Source of the DNA: Terriglobia bacterium
GTDB taxonomy: Bacteria; Acidobacteriota; Terriglobia; Terriglobales; Acidobacteriaceae
Direction of reading: 5' to 3'
DNA length: 64,000 nucleotides
Assembly (NCBI GenBank): GCA_021324365.1
Contig: JAJPJE010000043.1
Span: 1-64,000 of the forward strand
Numbering within the stretch: position 1 is the first letter of the stretch; each line of letters begins with the position of its first letter. Below the pieces are notes generated by a model. That model was not told the DNA's origin, made no database searches, and was given only the letters and a program-made list of their open reading frames with translations. Below, piece by piece: positions 17,963-27,783 of the stretch. Position numbers and translations under genes: made by a program.

Positions 17963-19204
17963 TTACGGCGTATTGATCTTGTATGGATCCTTCGGCTGTG
18001 GCGGGAAAGTCAACGGATTACCCGGATACAACCCAACCAGATTCTCCAGCCGCTTCGCTCCGTCATGCACAGCGAATTTCGCTGGTTTCTCGGGGGTTCC
18101 TCCCCACATGCTCACGCCGGCATAGTCGCCATCCCGACGCAAGATGTAATACTTCATGCTGATGTAGCGCAGCTTCGTCGGAAATTTTTCGTAGGCATGA
18201 ACAATACGCCGTAGAACATCGAGGCCGGCCTCTTTCGCGCTCATGCCGTGCCGCATGTTTTCGATGATGGTGTGCGCCCCCGCGACTTTGATGTTCTCTT
18301 CGCCACTACCTGTCGCACCCGCCGAGCCAATATCAGGATCGGTATAGCAACCGGCACCGATAATCGGCGAATCTCCGCAACGCCCCGCCAGTTTCCAGGC
18401 AAGTCCACTGGTGGTGGTCATGCCCGAAATTTCCCCCTTCGTGTTCGCCGCGGAAACGTGAATGGTCCCTGTTGGCGGATTGAGCACGCGCTCGATGGCA
18501 GCCATGCGAAATTCAGGCTCGATCCCAAGTCGCGCCGCTTTTTCCGTCATCCAATCAATTCGCTGCTGCCAGACTTCGGCGCTTGACGTAGGCATCGCAG
18601 GCGTGTCCGGCGGAACCGGATAGCGCGGGTCGGCCAGTCCCGGTCCCCACCAGTCCTGGTTGGACATAGTCTCCTTCCACAACAACCAGACCTTTCGGGA
18701 CCGATCTGTCAGCAAATTCTCTTTTGGAAATCCCATCGCATAACCGAACTTCTCAGCGCCTTGGCCCACCAGCATCACGTGAGCGGTATGCTGCATCACT
18801 GCTTGCGCCAGCAGCGATACATTCTTGATGTTTCGAACGCCGCCAACCGATCCGGCCATACGGGTTGGACCATGCATGCAGCAGGAATCGAGTTCTACCA
18901 CTCCATCTTCGTTGGGAAGCCCGCCATATCCTACGCTGTCATCGTTGGGATCGTCTTCCTGCACCTTGCCCACCGCGATGGCCGCATCCAACGTATCGCC
19001 CCCGCTGCTCAGGATTTCATAGCCCTTGTCGATTCCATGGATCCCGTTCGCGCTGCTGATAATGATATTCTTGCGGGGAGCTGCCCCAATCCAGGTATAG
19101 GTCTTAGCGGCCTGCGTAGCCTGAACTCTGGTTGTTTGCGCTTCCAGACCCAGTGCGACGCTGCCGATGATCGTTCCCGCGATGAAATCCCGCCGTGATG
19201 ACAT
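17963..19204 (-). CDS. Tat-exported N4-(beta-N-acetylglucosaminyl)-L-asparaginase (glycosylasparaginase)
   Basis: A 413-residue Ntn-hydrolase that cleaves the Asn-GlcNAc link of glycoproteins, or a related asparaginase. The N-terminus MSSRRDFIAGTIIGSVALGL is a twin-arginine signal. The alpha part holds DTLDAAIAVGKVQEDDPNDDSVGYGGLPN. The likely autocleavage threonine is in TGTIHV near residue 246, followed by SGMTTTSGLAWKLAGRCGDSPIIGAGCYTD and GSAGATGSGEENI. The ATG at 19204 is chosen because it begins the twin-arginine signal and follows AAGGGGGG. It is probably activated in the periplasm by self-cleavage. Confidence 0.92.
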   Translation of the reverse strand: MSSRRDFIAGTIIGSVALGLEAQTTRVQATQAAKTYTWIGAAPRKNIIISSANGIHGIDKGYEILSSGGDTLDAAIAVGKVQEDDPNDDSVGYGGLPNEDGVVELDSCCMHGPTRMAGSVGGVRNIKNVSLLAQAVMQHTAHVMLVGQGAEKFGYAMGFPKENLLTDRSRKVWLLWKETMSNQDWWGPGLADPRYPVPPDTPAMPTSSAEVWQQRIDWMTEKAARLGIEPEFRMAAIERVLNPPTGTIHVSAANTKGEISGMTTTSGLAWKLAGRCGDSPIIGAGCYTDPDIGSAGATGSGEENIKVAGAHTIIENMRHGMSAKEAGLDVLRRIVHAYEKFPTKLRYISMKYYILRRDGDYAGVSMWGGTPEKPAKFAVHDGAKRLENLVGLYPGNPLTFPPQPKDPYKINTP

Positions 19205-19298
19205 TGCGCCCCCCTTCTCGTTACCGAAAAAACGGGAAAGCATAACACGATGCATCTGCAGCTAGAAATCTTGCGCGGCATCAAGTACATCTTGTTAC

Positions 19299-19781
19299 AT
19301 GGTGATTCTGGTCATGGGTGTCTCAGGTTCCGGAAAGACAACGATCGGTCAGTTGCTGAGCGCGCAGATGAACTGGCCATTTCTTGATGGCGACAGCCTC
19401 CACTCAGCAGCAAATGTTGCGAAAATGGCGGCCGGGATACCCCTGACCGATGAAGATCGCCGGCCCTGGCTCGAATCGCTCCATGAAGTCATCCAAGGCT
19501 GGATCACGCAGCACAAGAACGGTATTATCGCGAGCTCGGCCCTGAAAAAAACTTACCGGCAAATACTTGTAACCGGCCCGGATGTGAAAGTTGTTTATCT
19601 TCACGGCAGCTATGAGTTGATCTACCAGCGCATGCAACATCGTCCCGGTCACTACATGAAGGCCGACATGCTGCAGAGTCAGTTCGCCGCGTTGGAAGAA
19701 CCTGTGAATGCGATTGTCGTTGACATCACGCCGCCAGCGGATCAGATCGTCGCCGAAATCCGGCGGCGCCTGGCAATTTGA
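19299..19781 (+). CDS. gntK: Gluconokinase
   Basis: A 160-residue P-loop kinase phosphorylating D-gluconate to 6-phosphogluconate. The Walker A motif GVSGSGKTTIG starts near residue 7, followed by FLDGDSLHSAANVAKMAAGIPLTDEDRRPWL, the typical gluconokinase substrate region, then ASSALKKTYRQIL and HRPGHYMKADMLQSQF. Full family length. It ends 1 bp before the convergent potassium channel gene. Together with zwf downstream it points to oxidative pentose-phosphate use of gluconate. Confidence 0.95.
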   Translation: MVILVMGVSGSGKTTIGQLLSAQMNWPFLDGDSLHSAANVAKMAAGIPLTDEDRRPWLESLHEVIQGWITQHKNGIIASSALKKTYRQILVTGPDVKVVYLHGSYELIYQRMQHRPGHYMKADMLQSQFAALEEPVNAIVVDITPPADQIVAEIRRRLAI

Positions 19782-19782
19782 A

Positions 19783-20769
19783 TCAGCAATCTGATCGCTC
19801 CACTTGTTTCAGCTGTCGCGGTATCTCGATAGAAACCCGCTCTGTCTTACTGAGCAACTTCATGTCGATGAACATTTCACGATCCTGAGCTTCATACATG
19901 CGCACAAATTGCGCGCCGAACTCCACCTCGTCGGCTGAATACGAAGATCTGCTGTGTACGGTCTGGGCAAAGGTTTCATCCACCGCTGTAAGCAACACGA
20001 AAAACTCTACCTCGGCATCAAACATCATTTGCTTCGTCCAGCCGTACAGGGGGCTCGATTCGTCAATCGGATGCACGAGCGTCCAGTTTAGCGGGAAGAA
20101 AGTCACCATCCGCCGTTCCAGCGCGAGCGAATGGAAGCGGCGCTGGCGAATCCCTCCGGCGCAATCTTCAAAGCGGCTGAAGATCACCTCAGCCTGCACA
20201 TTCACCAGTTGATTCGAGCGCAAATTGACGACGCGGAATTCAAAAGCCGTGATGCCTCGGTAAGGCGCAATTACCGCCTTTTCGCTGTAGCCGATAGCCG
20301 CCACCGGCCGCGCAAAGCGGGAAAATACCAGTCCTGTACCCACGCCGAACATGATCAAAGCACAAATCGACTCGGCGAGCACGAGGACATTCGCAGCGAC
20401 TCCGACCGGAATGATGTTGCCATAGCCAATCGTCGAGAAGGTCTCCACACTGAAAAAGAAAGCGTGGAAAAAGTGGCCTCCCGGGATCGTCGATTGCAAA
20501 GCATCGGGACCGCAAAGCTCATATCCCAACGCAAATAGCGTATTCGCCAGCAGGTAGAGCGAAATGAACAGAGCAAAGAACCTCGGCCATGATATCGTGA
20601 GCAGCACGTGATAGCTGCCCAGGGTAGGCAATACGCGATGTTGTGTCCGGCGCACATTGAATGAGCCGTCGCGGTTCAGCAGGCGGAAGTGTCTTTGTTC
20701 AGTTACGACTGTGCCAAATCCAAGATCCTGTGGCACTTCTAGCTTCGGGTTTGCTGCTGGCGAGTTCAT
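19783..20769 (-). CDS. Inward-rectifier potassium channel (KirBac type)
   Basis: A 328-residue channel subunit. Two membrane helices (about 63-85 and 127-150) flank the selectivity filter TIGYGNIIPV (about 113-122), preceded by the pore helix FFFSVETFS. A Kir-type cytoplasmic immunoglobulin-like domain follows (FRVVNLRSNQLVNVQAEVIF, FFPLNWTLVHPIDESSPLYGW, VLLTAVDETFAQTVHSRSSY). It probably passes K+ as a tetramer in the inner membrane. The start follows GGAGAG. KdpD/KdpE-like sensors occur at 43.6-47 kb, but no kdpFABC is seen. Confidence 0.95.
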   Translation of the reverse strand: MNSPAANPKLEVPQDLGFGTVVTEQRHFRLLNRDGSFNVRRTQHRVLPTLGSYHVLLTISWPRFFALFISLYLLANTLFALGYELCGPDALQSTIPGGHFFHAFFFSVETFSTIGYGNIIPVGVAANVLVLAESICALIMFGVGTGLVFSRFARPVAAIGYSEKAVIAPYRGITAFEFRVVNLRSNQLVNVQAEVIFSRFEDCAGGIRQRRFHSLALERRMVTFFPLNWTLVHPIDESSPLYGWTKQMMFDAEVEFFVLLTAVDETFAQTVHSRSSYSADEVEFGAQFVRMYEAQDREMFIDMKLLSKTERVSIEIPRQLKQVERSDC

Positions 20770-21159
20770 CGGCTACTCTCCACGCACAAGTTAGTGCTTC
20801 CAATGCGATGCTGGACGGGAACGCAGGACCGTTCACCTATGGACTTCCGGTTCCACTTTCTGCATTCCCACGCCCCCTCCGTATATCTATACACTGTAGG
20901 AATCAATTGGTGCCGCACGAAGTGCGGACGTTCTTGACGGCTCTGATTGTGGGCAGAGACTGAATGTAACCTGAACTAGTACGCGCATCCTATCTTGATG
21001 CTGGCGTGGGACGAAGCAATGCAATGATGAACAATCCATTAAAAGAGATCGCGGCTCATCGCCGTGACAAAAAGGTCATGGAACAAAAGAAGCGTTACGC
21101 CAGTTAGAACATCAATTGCGACGGTGGGCTTCTTTGCTGATTAAGACGGAGCATAAGCG
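20770..21159. other. Intergenic region with a possible 27-codon ORF
   Basis: This 390 bp stretch lies between the K+ channel and zwf, which diverge. It presumably holds both promoters. The only coding candidate is a 27-residue, very basic frame (21024-21107, starting MMNNPLKEIAAHRRDKK). It has no clear Shine-Dalgarno. No hairpin terminator or RNA gene was recognised. Confidence 0.5.
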
Positions 21160-22736
21160 ATGAATGCTATTGTTCGAGCGACTCCCCTGCATCAGACCTC
21201 GGTTCCTCCTCTTCCTAAAGGCGACGCTTGTACGCTAGTAATCTTCGGAGCTACCGGAGACCTTACCCGTCGCAAGCTGATGCCTGCACTCTATGACCTA
21301 GCCTGCATTGGGTGCACAAACAATGAATTCGAGGTGCTGGGCATTGGGCGTACCGAAATGACAGACGCCGACTTCCGCAAAAAAGATGCGCGAGTCCGTG
21401 GCGTCCTCTAGAGATGCGCGTGACTTCACTCCCGACGACTGGGAGCGCTTTGCTGAACGACTGCATTACTTGGTTGGAAATCCGAACCAGAGCTCCTTTT
21501 ATCCGCAACTTGCCGCGAAACTCGAGGAGATGGAGAAAACCGGTTCCAGTCCTAATCGTCTGTTCTACGTGTCGGTTCCGGCTTCGGTCGCGCCGCCTAT
21601 TGTTGAAGGACTGGGTGATGCAGGATTGGCGAACAGCGACAACGGGTGGACTCGCATTGTCCTTGAGAAGCCATTTGGCCGTGACCTACAATCGGCACAC
21701 GATCTCAACGAAATCGTTGCGCGTGTCTTCGAGGAGCCAAGCGTCTATCGCATTGATCACTATTTGGGCAAGGAAAACGGTTCAGAACATCTTGGTCTTT
21801 CGATTCGGCAATTCCCTCTTCGAGCCAGTATGGAACCGCAATTATATCGATTACGTCGAGATCACAGCGGCGGAAACTCTTGGCGTAGAAAGCCGCGCGG
21901 CATTCTATGAGGAAACCGGCGCTCTCCGCGACATGGTCGCCAACCACCTGCTACAACTGCTCACATTGACCGCGATGGAGCCCCCAGTCGCGTTCGATGC
22001 GGATTCGGTCCGCGAACAAAAGGTGCAGGTCCTGCGCTCGATACGTCCGATGACACTCGATGAAGTGGCAGAGAGAACGGTGCGTGGCCAGTATGGTCCG
22101 GGCTCAATTGATGGGGAAGATGTCAAAGGCTATCATCAGGAACCGGGTGTTAAGCTCGACTCGCGCACGGAAACGTTTGCCGCCGTCTGCTTTCACATCG
22201 ACAACTGGCGCTGGGCGGGCGTGCCGTTTTATGTGCGTACCGGCAAACGTCTGGCAGAAACCATGACAGAAGTGCGAGTTCATTTCAAGCGCACGCCCCA
22301 GGCTCTCTTTGCGCGAAAGAATGGCGATCAGATCGAATCGAACGTGATCACGCTGCGCATTCAGCCGAACGAAGGCATTGCTATGGCCTTCGAGGCAAAG
22401 CTACCGGGCACTCAGATGCGCGCCAGCACCGTCCAAATGGATTTTTCGTATCAATCGGCATTCGGATCACGAACCCCGGTTGCTTACGAGACGCTGCTTC
22501 TCGATGCCATGCGCGGTGATGCCACTCTGTTCACGCGCCGCGACGAGGTGGAAGCTGAATGGCGCATCATCACGCCGATTGAAGATGCGTGGCAGAAGCT
22601 TCCGCCACCAGATTTCCCGAACTACGCAGCCGGAAGCGAAGGTCCTGCAGCGGCGAATGAACTCATTCACCGGAATGAGCATCGCTGGCGGCCCTTGGAA
22701 GCAAACGAAGCTGCGAAGGAACTCGCAGCGGATTAA
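21160..22736 (+). pseudogene. zwf: Glucose-6-phosphate 1-dehydrogenase with two +1 frameshifts
   Basis: The complete G6PDH coding sequence spans about 524 codons but needs two frame changes. Part 1 holds the NADP-binding GATGDLTRRKLMPALYDLA and ends at a TAG at 21411. The frame changes at a run of six A (21379-21384), where dropping one A gives FRKKMRESVASS. The second change is at four A (21774-21777), where dropping one A restores the active-site motif RIDHYLGKETVQN. The rest (FGNSLFEPVWNRNYIDYVEITAAE, FYVRTGKRL, VRVHFKRTPQALF) is intact to the C-terminus. Both changes are single extra A residues, so sequencing or assembly error is as likely as true gene decay. The sequence is otherwise well conserved. 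Confidence 0.88.
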
Positions 22737-22780
22737 GAAGAAGAACCTTTTCCTGTCATACTGATTATCAGCGGGGATTC

Positions 22781-25222
22781 TTGAGCGAAGGAAAGCGTAT
22801 TGCCCCCGGAGGGCCGGGACTCGAACCAAAGTGGACGCGCGGCGCAAAAGATGCCGTCGGCACTGCCTATTCCACCTCCAGCCACATTTGGTACACACTC
22901 TCCGGAGGCAGTGTAACCGAGGTCTACTATCCCACCATTGACTCTCCCCAAATCCGCGACCTCCAGTACCTGATTACCGATGGTGAGAGCTTTTTCCATG
23001 ACGAACGTCGCGACCTCGTGATGCATATCGAAGGTGTAAATGGAGCATCTCTCGGCTTTCGCATCATCAACAGCGACATTCACGCCCGCTACAGCATCGA
23101 GAAAACAGTCATCGGACATCCGCATCAGGACTGCTTGCTGGTGCATACAAAGTTACACGGCGATTCTATCTTTCTTCGGCGGCTGCAGTTGTACGCGATC
23201 TGCGCACCCCACCTCGACATTGGCGGCTGGCACAACAACGGTGAAGTGCTGAATTTCAAGGGGCGCAAGATCCTGATAGCCTACAAGAACAGCACCTGGC
23301 TTGCACTTGGAGCCACCGTTCCGTATCTACGCTGCTCGTGCGGCTATGTCTCTGTAAACGACGGTTGGACCGACCTGCACGACAACCTAATCCTCGACTG
23401 GGAGTACGATGCCGTCTTTGACGGCAACATCGCGCTCACTGGTCAATTGGACATCAGCAGGACGCGTGAGTTCACGCTAGGCATGGCTTTTGGAACCAGC
23501 CGTCACGACGCGGTCACCACGCTCATTCAGTCCCTGAGTATTCCGTTCGAGCACAACTACGAAAATTTCATCGCGCAATGGCAGCGGACTTCTAAACGAT
23601 TCACCCTCGTAGAAAAGCTCAAGGCAAACGACTCAGAGCTGTTCGAACGAAGCGTGAACCTAATTCTCGCTCACGAAGACAAAACTTACCCGGGAGCGAT
23701 GATCGCCGCTCTGAGCATTCCGTGGGGCGAGGACAAAAGCGACGACGAACTTGGCGGCTATCACCTTGTCTGGACGCGGGACATGGTTAGTTCCGCCACA
23801 AGTCTGCTGGCGGTTGGAGATCTGGCCACTCCACTGCGGGCCCTTATATACCTTGCTGTTTCGCAACGCGATGACGGTGGTTTTTATCAGAACTTCTGGA
23901 TCGACGGTCGCCCTTACTGGACTGGTGTTCAACTGGACGAAGCATCTTTCCCGATTATCCTGGCATGGCGATTACAACAGCATGAAGCATTGGGCAATTT
24001 CGATCCATACACCATGGTGCTGCGCGCCTGTGGCTACCTCATTCGGGAAGGTCCTGCTACTGCGCAGGACAGATGGGAGGAAGCCGCGGGGTACTCGCCC
24101 TATACCCTGGCAGTCAATATTGCAGCGCTGAACTGCGCGGCCGATTTTCTCGAATTACGTCGCGAAGACGAGAGTGCGGAATTCGTGCGCCAACATGCCG
24201 ATTTCCTGGAGGGGAACATCGAGCGCTGGACCGTGACAAACCACGGATCACTGGTTGCCGGGATTTCGCGCCATTACATTCGCATCAATCCCGCGACCGC
24301 TCCGGGAACCTGCATTAATGAAGATCCCGACTGCGCGACGTTGCGCCTGGCCAATCAACCTCCTGGCACACAATTCGACTTCCCTGCAAAGGACATCGTC
24401 GACGCAGGATTCTTGCACCTCGTACGTTACGGGATTCGCAAGCCCAACGATCCACTGATTGAAGATTCGCTTCGCGTCATTGATGCCGTGTTAAAAGTCG
24501 ATACGCCACTCGGCCCCTGCTGGCACAGATACAATCACGACGGGTACGGTCAACAATCCGACGGCTCTTCCTTCCAACGCTGGGGACGTGGTGGTCTGTG
24601 GCCGCTCTTGACTGGCGAACGCGGGCATTATGAACTGGCAGCCGGAAGAGACCCGCGGCCCTATCTCGATGCGATGGAAAATTTCGCCCATGGCGTGAGT
24701 CTTCTTCCCGAGCAGCTCTGGGATTTGCCTGACCTTCCTTCCAAGCGCATGTCTTTCGGTGGCCCTACTGGCGCGGCAATTCCCCTGCTTTGGGCGCACT
24801 CCGAATACATCAAGTTGCTGCGCTCTGCCGTCGACCGGCAGGTCTTCGATTGCCTGCCGCATGTTGCCGACCGGTATCTGAACGGTGGCAAAAAGACGTC
24901 CGGGACCATCGAGATGTGGAAGCACAACCGCCAGATTTGCACGATTAGGGCAGGAACTCGGCTGCGCATTCTTGCGGGGGAAGAATTTATCCTTCATTGG
25001 AGCGATGATGACTGGCGAAACCCGCAGGACACCCACTCGACATCAACGGCCGTTGGAGTCTTTTACGTAGACATCGCCACGCGTCTAGATGCGATTGCCC
25101 CGATTCGGTTTACATTTCATTGGCCGAGCAACGATCAGTGGGAGGGTAAAGATTACGCAGTGAAGCTCACGGCCGCTATCGTAACTGGCTCTGCAGCCGC
25201 CCAATCCAGCGGCCATCTTTAG
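22781..25222 (+). CDS. Glycoside hydrolase family 15 glucoamylase/glucodextranase-like
   Basis: An 813-residue cytosolic enzyme releasing glucose from alpha-glucan ends. An N-terminal beta-sandwich (about 1-270, YSTSSHIWYTLSGGSVTEVYYPTIDSP) precedes an (alpha/alpha)6 barrel. The likely general acid is Glu in RWEEAAGYSPYT (about 432) and the general base is Glu in WAHSEYIKLL (about 674). GGYHLVWTRDM and RPYWTGVQLDEAS are substrate-site motifs. There is no signal peptide, so the substrate is probably internal glycogen or maltodextrin. The start codon is TTG at 22781 with GGGGA 5 nt upstream, 44 bp after zwf, suggesting one operon. Its 3' end overlaps the convergent lacI-type gene by 47 bp. Confidence 0.93.
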   Translation: MSEGKRIAPGGPGLEPKWTRGAKDAVGTAYSTSSHIWYTLSGGSVTEVYYPTIDSPQIRDLQYLITDGESFFHDERRDLVMHIEGVNGASLGFRIINSDIHARYSIEKTVIGHPHQDCLLVHTKLHGDSIFLRRLQLYAICAPHLDIGGWHNNGEVLNFKGRKILIAYKNSTWLALGATVPYLRCSCGYVSVNDGWTDLHDNLILDWEYDAVFDGNIALTGQLDISRTREFTLGMAFGTSRHDAVTTLIQSLSIPFEHNYENFIAQWQRTSKRFTLVEKLKANDSELFERSVNLILAHEDKTYPGAMIAALSIPWGEDKSDDELGGYHLVWTRDMVSSATSLLAVGDLATPLRALIYLAVSQRDDGGFYQNFWIDGRPYWTGVQLDEASFPIILAWRLQQHEALGNFDPYTMVLRACGYLIREGPATAQDRWEEAAGYSPYTLAVNIAALNCAADFLELRREDESAEFVRQHADFLEGNIERWTVTNHGSLVAGISRHYIRINPATAPGTCINEDPDCATLRLANQPPGTQFDFPAKDIVDAGFLHLVRYGIRKPNDPLIEDSLRVIDAVLKVDTPLGPCWHRYNHDGYGQQSDGSSFQRWGRGGLWPLLTGERGHYELAAGRDPRPYLDAMENFAHGVSLLPEQLWDLPDLPSKRMSFGGPTGAAIPLLWAHSEYIKLLRSAVDRQVFDCLPHVADRYLNGGKKTSGTIEMWKHNRQICTIRAGTRLRILAGEEFILHWSDDDWRNPQDTHSTSTAVGVFYVDIATRLDAIAPIRFTFHWPSNDQWEGKDYAVKLTAAIVTGSAAAQSSGHL

Positions 25223-26339
25223 GAATTTTCAGCCGTGGCGCCGCCGCAGGTTCCATGATCTCCCGGAACTGCCCAAGCGCCGAGGCTAATACAACAGAAG
25301 GGCTCAAGGTGTTCGAAGCCGGAATTGGCCCCTTGGCCGCCAGGTGGTCTACCAGAACCCGCACAGCCGTGCGGCCCTGTTCATAAGGCTGCTGATAGAT
25401 AGACGCTGCGATCGTGCCGTCATTGAAGAATGGAATCATTTCGGGGAACAGGTCGGTCGTCACCAGCTTCACCCGGCCTGCGTGTTGGCTTTCCTTCAGT
25501 GCCCGGCACACGGGCAGTGAGTTTACGGTCGTCACATACAATCCCGCCAGACAGGGTTCCGAGCTCAGCAGGCGTAATGTTTTCTTGTACGTCTGCTCTT
25601 CGTTCTCGCGGCCTTCTATCACGGCAATCACCTTGCCGCCGGCGCAGAAGTTCGGAAAGGTGTCGCTGAATCCTTCTGTTTTCTTGCGATGGTCCTCGGT
25701 TTCCATCATGCCCGTAATGACCGCCGCGCAGGAGTTTGCGGGGAGGCACTTGCCTAGGAGTTCTCCTGCCATGCGCCCGTTCAGTGAGGGTTCGGCGAAG
25801 ACGATGGTGGAACGCAGCGAACCGGGTGCGTCGGTGGAAACACAGATAACGCGTACCCCGAGTGACTCAGCGCGATCAATCAGCGGAGTCATTTCGACCG
25901 GATTGCCCGGCGTGACAATCAGGCCGTTTACTTCTGCGTGCAGCAAGTCCGAAAAGACTGCCGCGTCCCCTTTGCCCAGTTCTTTGACTGGCCGGCATAG
26001 AAACTCGATTCCTAAATGGCTGAAGCGCTGCGCCTCGTCGAGTACGCCCTGCCATAACTGATCATAGAAAAAGTGAATTTCCCTGGGGACGCAGATGCCA
26101 ATCCGCAGGCTGGATTTGGCCATTGACAGCGCTCGCGCTGCTAGGTTAGGTGCATACCCCAGTTGTTCTGCCACTTCCAGAACCCGGCTGCGGGTCTCCT
26201 CGTTGATGCCCGACCTGCCATGTAACGCACGGTCAACGGTTCCGATGGAAACCCCGGCCAGTTCGGCGATTCTGTGGATCCCCACTTTTTCCGGTTTCAT
26301 GCGCGAATCGGGCGGCTCATCCAACATAGGACTCGGCAT
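25176..26339 (-). CDS. LacI-family transcriptional regulator
   Basis: A 387-residue regulator with an N-terminal LacI helix-turn-helix (IHRIAELAGVSIGTVDRALHGRSGINEETRSRVLEVAEQLGYAPN, about residues 20-65) and a periplasmic-binding-like sugar domain (LRIGICVPREIHFFYDQLWQGV, NGLIVTPGNPVEM, AAVITGMMETEDHR, KLVTTDLFPEM). It converges on and overlaps the GH15 gene, so it may control the zwf-GH15 genes or itself. The effector is unknown. Several in-frame ATGs precede the HTH (26339, 26327, 26300), and none has a good Shine-Dalgarno; the longest is given. Confidence 0.92.
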   Translation of the reverse strand: MPSPMLDEPPDSRMKPEKVGIHRIAELAGVSIGTVDRALHGRSGINEETRSRVLEVAEQLGYAPNLAARALSMAKSSLRIGICVPREIHFFYDQLWQGVLDEAQRFSHLGIEFLCRPVKELGKGDAAVFSDLLHAEVNGLIVTPGNPVEMTPLIDRAESLGVRVICVSTDAPGSLRSTIVFAEPSLNGRMAGELLGKCLPANSCAAVITGMMETEDHRKKTEGFSDTFPNFCAGGKVIAVIEGRENEEQTYKKTLRLLSSEPCLAGLYVTTVNSLPVCRALKESQHAGRVKLVTTDLFPEMIPFFNDGTIAASIYQQPYEQGRTAVRVLVDHLAAKGPIPASNTLSPSVVLASALGQFREIMEPAAAPRLKIPKDGRWIGRLQSQLR

Positions 26340-26350
26340 AATACCACTAT

Positions 26351-26364
26351 CGTTAACGTTAACG
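26351..26364. promoter_or_regulatory. LacI-type operator palindrome
   Basis: CGTTAACGTTAACG is a perfect 14-bp palindrome, 11 bp upstream of the lacI-type start codon and in the divergent region toward DUF2252. The central CG and inverted TTAACG halves resemble LacI/PurR-type operators. Autoregulation is inferred. Confidence 0.65.
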
Positions 26365-26430
26365 TCAAATAACCATTATCCAACCCAACACTTTGAAACC
26401 TGACCCGGTACGCGCTCTCCGCATGAGAAC

Positions 26431-27783
26431 ATGGTATCCCTCGAGAGTTCACGAATGATGAAAATACCGACCCTGCTCGGTTGTGAGCAGAGCAAACGGC
26501 TGGGCCAGAAACGACGCTCTAAAGTAGGGCGCTCAAAACACGCTACCTGGAATGCAAAGCGCCGCAACTATGATCCTGTTGACCTCCTGATCGCGGCGAA
26601 TCGCGATCGAATTCCTGCACTGCTGCCGATCAAGATGGGCAGAATGGCAACGTCTCCATTCGCATTTTTTCGTGGATCGGTCCCGTTGATGGCAGCGGAT
26701 CTTGCCACCATGCCGAATACGGATATCGATGTACAGATCTGCGGCGACGCGCATGTCCGCAATCTGGGAGCGTTTGCCGCACCGGATGGCAAGCTGGTCT
26801 TCGATATTAACGACTTCGACGAAACCATTCAGGGGCCCTGGGAATGGGATCTCAAGCGACTCGGAACCAGCTTGATCCTCGCGGGCCGTGAGGCCGGCAA
26901 CTCGGAGCGAGTCTGCCGCGAATCGGTTCGCAAGTTCACTGCCAGATATCGCGCAACAATTCATGCGCTGGCGAGCATGCCTTTTCTCGAAGCAGCGCGA
27001 CATCGAGTGCGCATCTCGGCCGACATCGCGCTCAAGTCTCTGTTGCACAAGGCAGAGAGAGCCACGCCTCTCCAAAGTCTGGAAAAGCTGACAGTGCCAT
27101 CGCGTAAGAGCCTTCGCCGCTTCCGAGAAACGAAGCCATTTCTGACGCATGTGAGCCGCGCCCTCGAACAAAACATATTGCAATCGCTTGTTCCCTATCG
27201 CGAAACCCTGGCGCCCGAACACCGCCACATTCTGGACTTCTACCGTCCAGCCGATGTTGCCTTCAAAGTAGTCGGCACCGGCAGCGTCGCTACCCGCGAC
27301 TACATTGTGCTGATGTTTGGCAACGGCCCTGCCGATCCCCTGTTCCTGCAGGTTAAAGAAGAGCCACGTTCCGCTTATGCTGCATATCTACCGCCTTCGC
27401 CAGCAATGAACCAGGGCCAGCGCGTAGTTGAAGGACAACGCCGCATGCAAACGCAGTCGGATTTACTGCTGGGATGGACTTCGTTTGACGGGCGCGATTA
27501 CCTGGTCCGTCAAATGAGCGATCACAAAGCTTCCATCGACAACAAGGATCTTCTCGGAAAAGGGCTGGCGTCTTACGCGCGAACCTGCGGCGAAGTTCTC
27601 GCCAAAGCGCACGCTCGCTCGGGTGATCCGTACGCCATTGCGGGTTACATCGGCACCGGAACCAAACTCGACAAGGCGGCAGAAAAGTTTGCCGTCGCTT
27701 ACGCCGGGCAGGTTACGACGGATTACGAATTGTTTAAGAAAGCAATCCGCTCGGGAAAGATTAAAGCCGCGCGAGCGACTTAG
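26431..27783 (+). CDS. DUF2252 domain protein
   Basis: A 450-residue protein of the DUF2252 family, whose members share distant similarity to kinase-like folds but have no known reaction. Characteristic motifs: KMGRMATSPFAFFRGSVPLMAADL, ICGDAHVRNLGAFAAPDGKLVFDINDFDET, WEWDLKRLGTSL, and the C-terminal GEVLAKAHARSGD. GDAHVRN and DINDFDE resemble an HxD-like catalytic loop and DFG-like metal site. The start is uncertain (26431 or 26455). It shares the promoter region with the divergent LacI regulator and overlaps the end of the convergent etfA by 4 bp. Confidence 0.88.
   Translation: MVSLESSRMMKIPTLLGCEQSKRLGQKRRSKVGRSKHATWNAKRRNYDPVDLLIAANRDRIPALLPIKMGRMATSPFAFFRGSVPLMAADLATMPNTDIDVQICGDAHVRNLGAFAAPDGKLVFDINDFDETIQGPWEWDLKRLGTSLILAGREAGNSERVCRESVRKFTARYRATIHALASMPFLEAARHRVRISADIALKSLLHKAERATPLQSLEKLTVPSRKSLRRFRETKPFLTHVSRALEQNILQSLVPYRETLAPEHRHILDFYRPADVAFKVVGTGSVATRDYIVLMFGNGPADPLFLQVKEEPRSAYAAYLPPSPAMNQGQRVVEGQRRMQTQSDLLLGWTSFDGRDYLVRQMSDHKASIDNKDLLGKGLASYARTCGEVLAKAHARSGDPYAIAGYIGTGTKLDKAAEKFAVAYAGQVTTDYELFKKAIRSGKIKAARAT

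Noticed and set aside
21160-22736. Programmed frameshifting in zwf
   Set aside because: Two separate +1 corrections are needed, at A6 and A4 runs, with no stop-codon arrangement or stimulatory element typical of programmed shifts. Error or decay is simpler.
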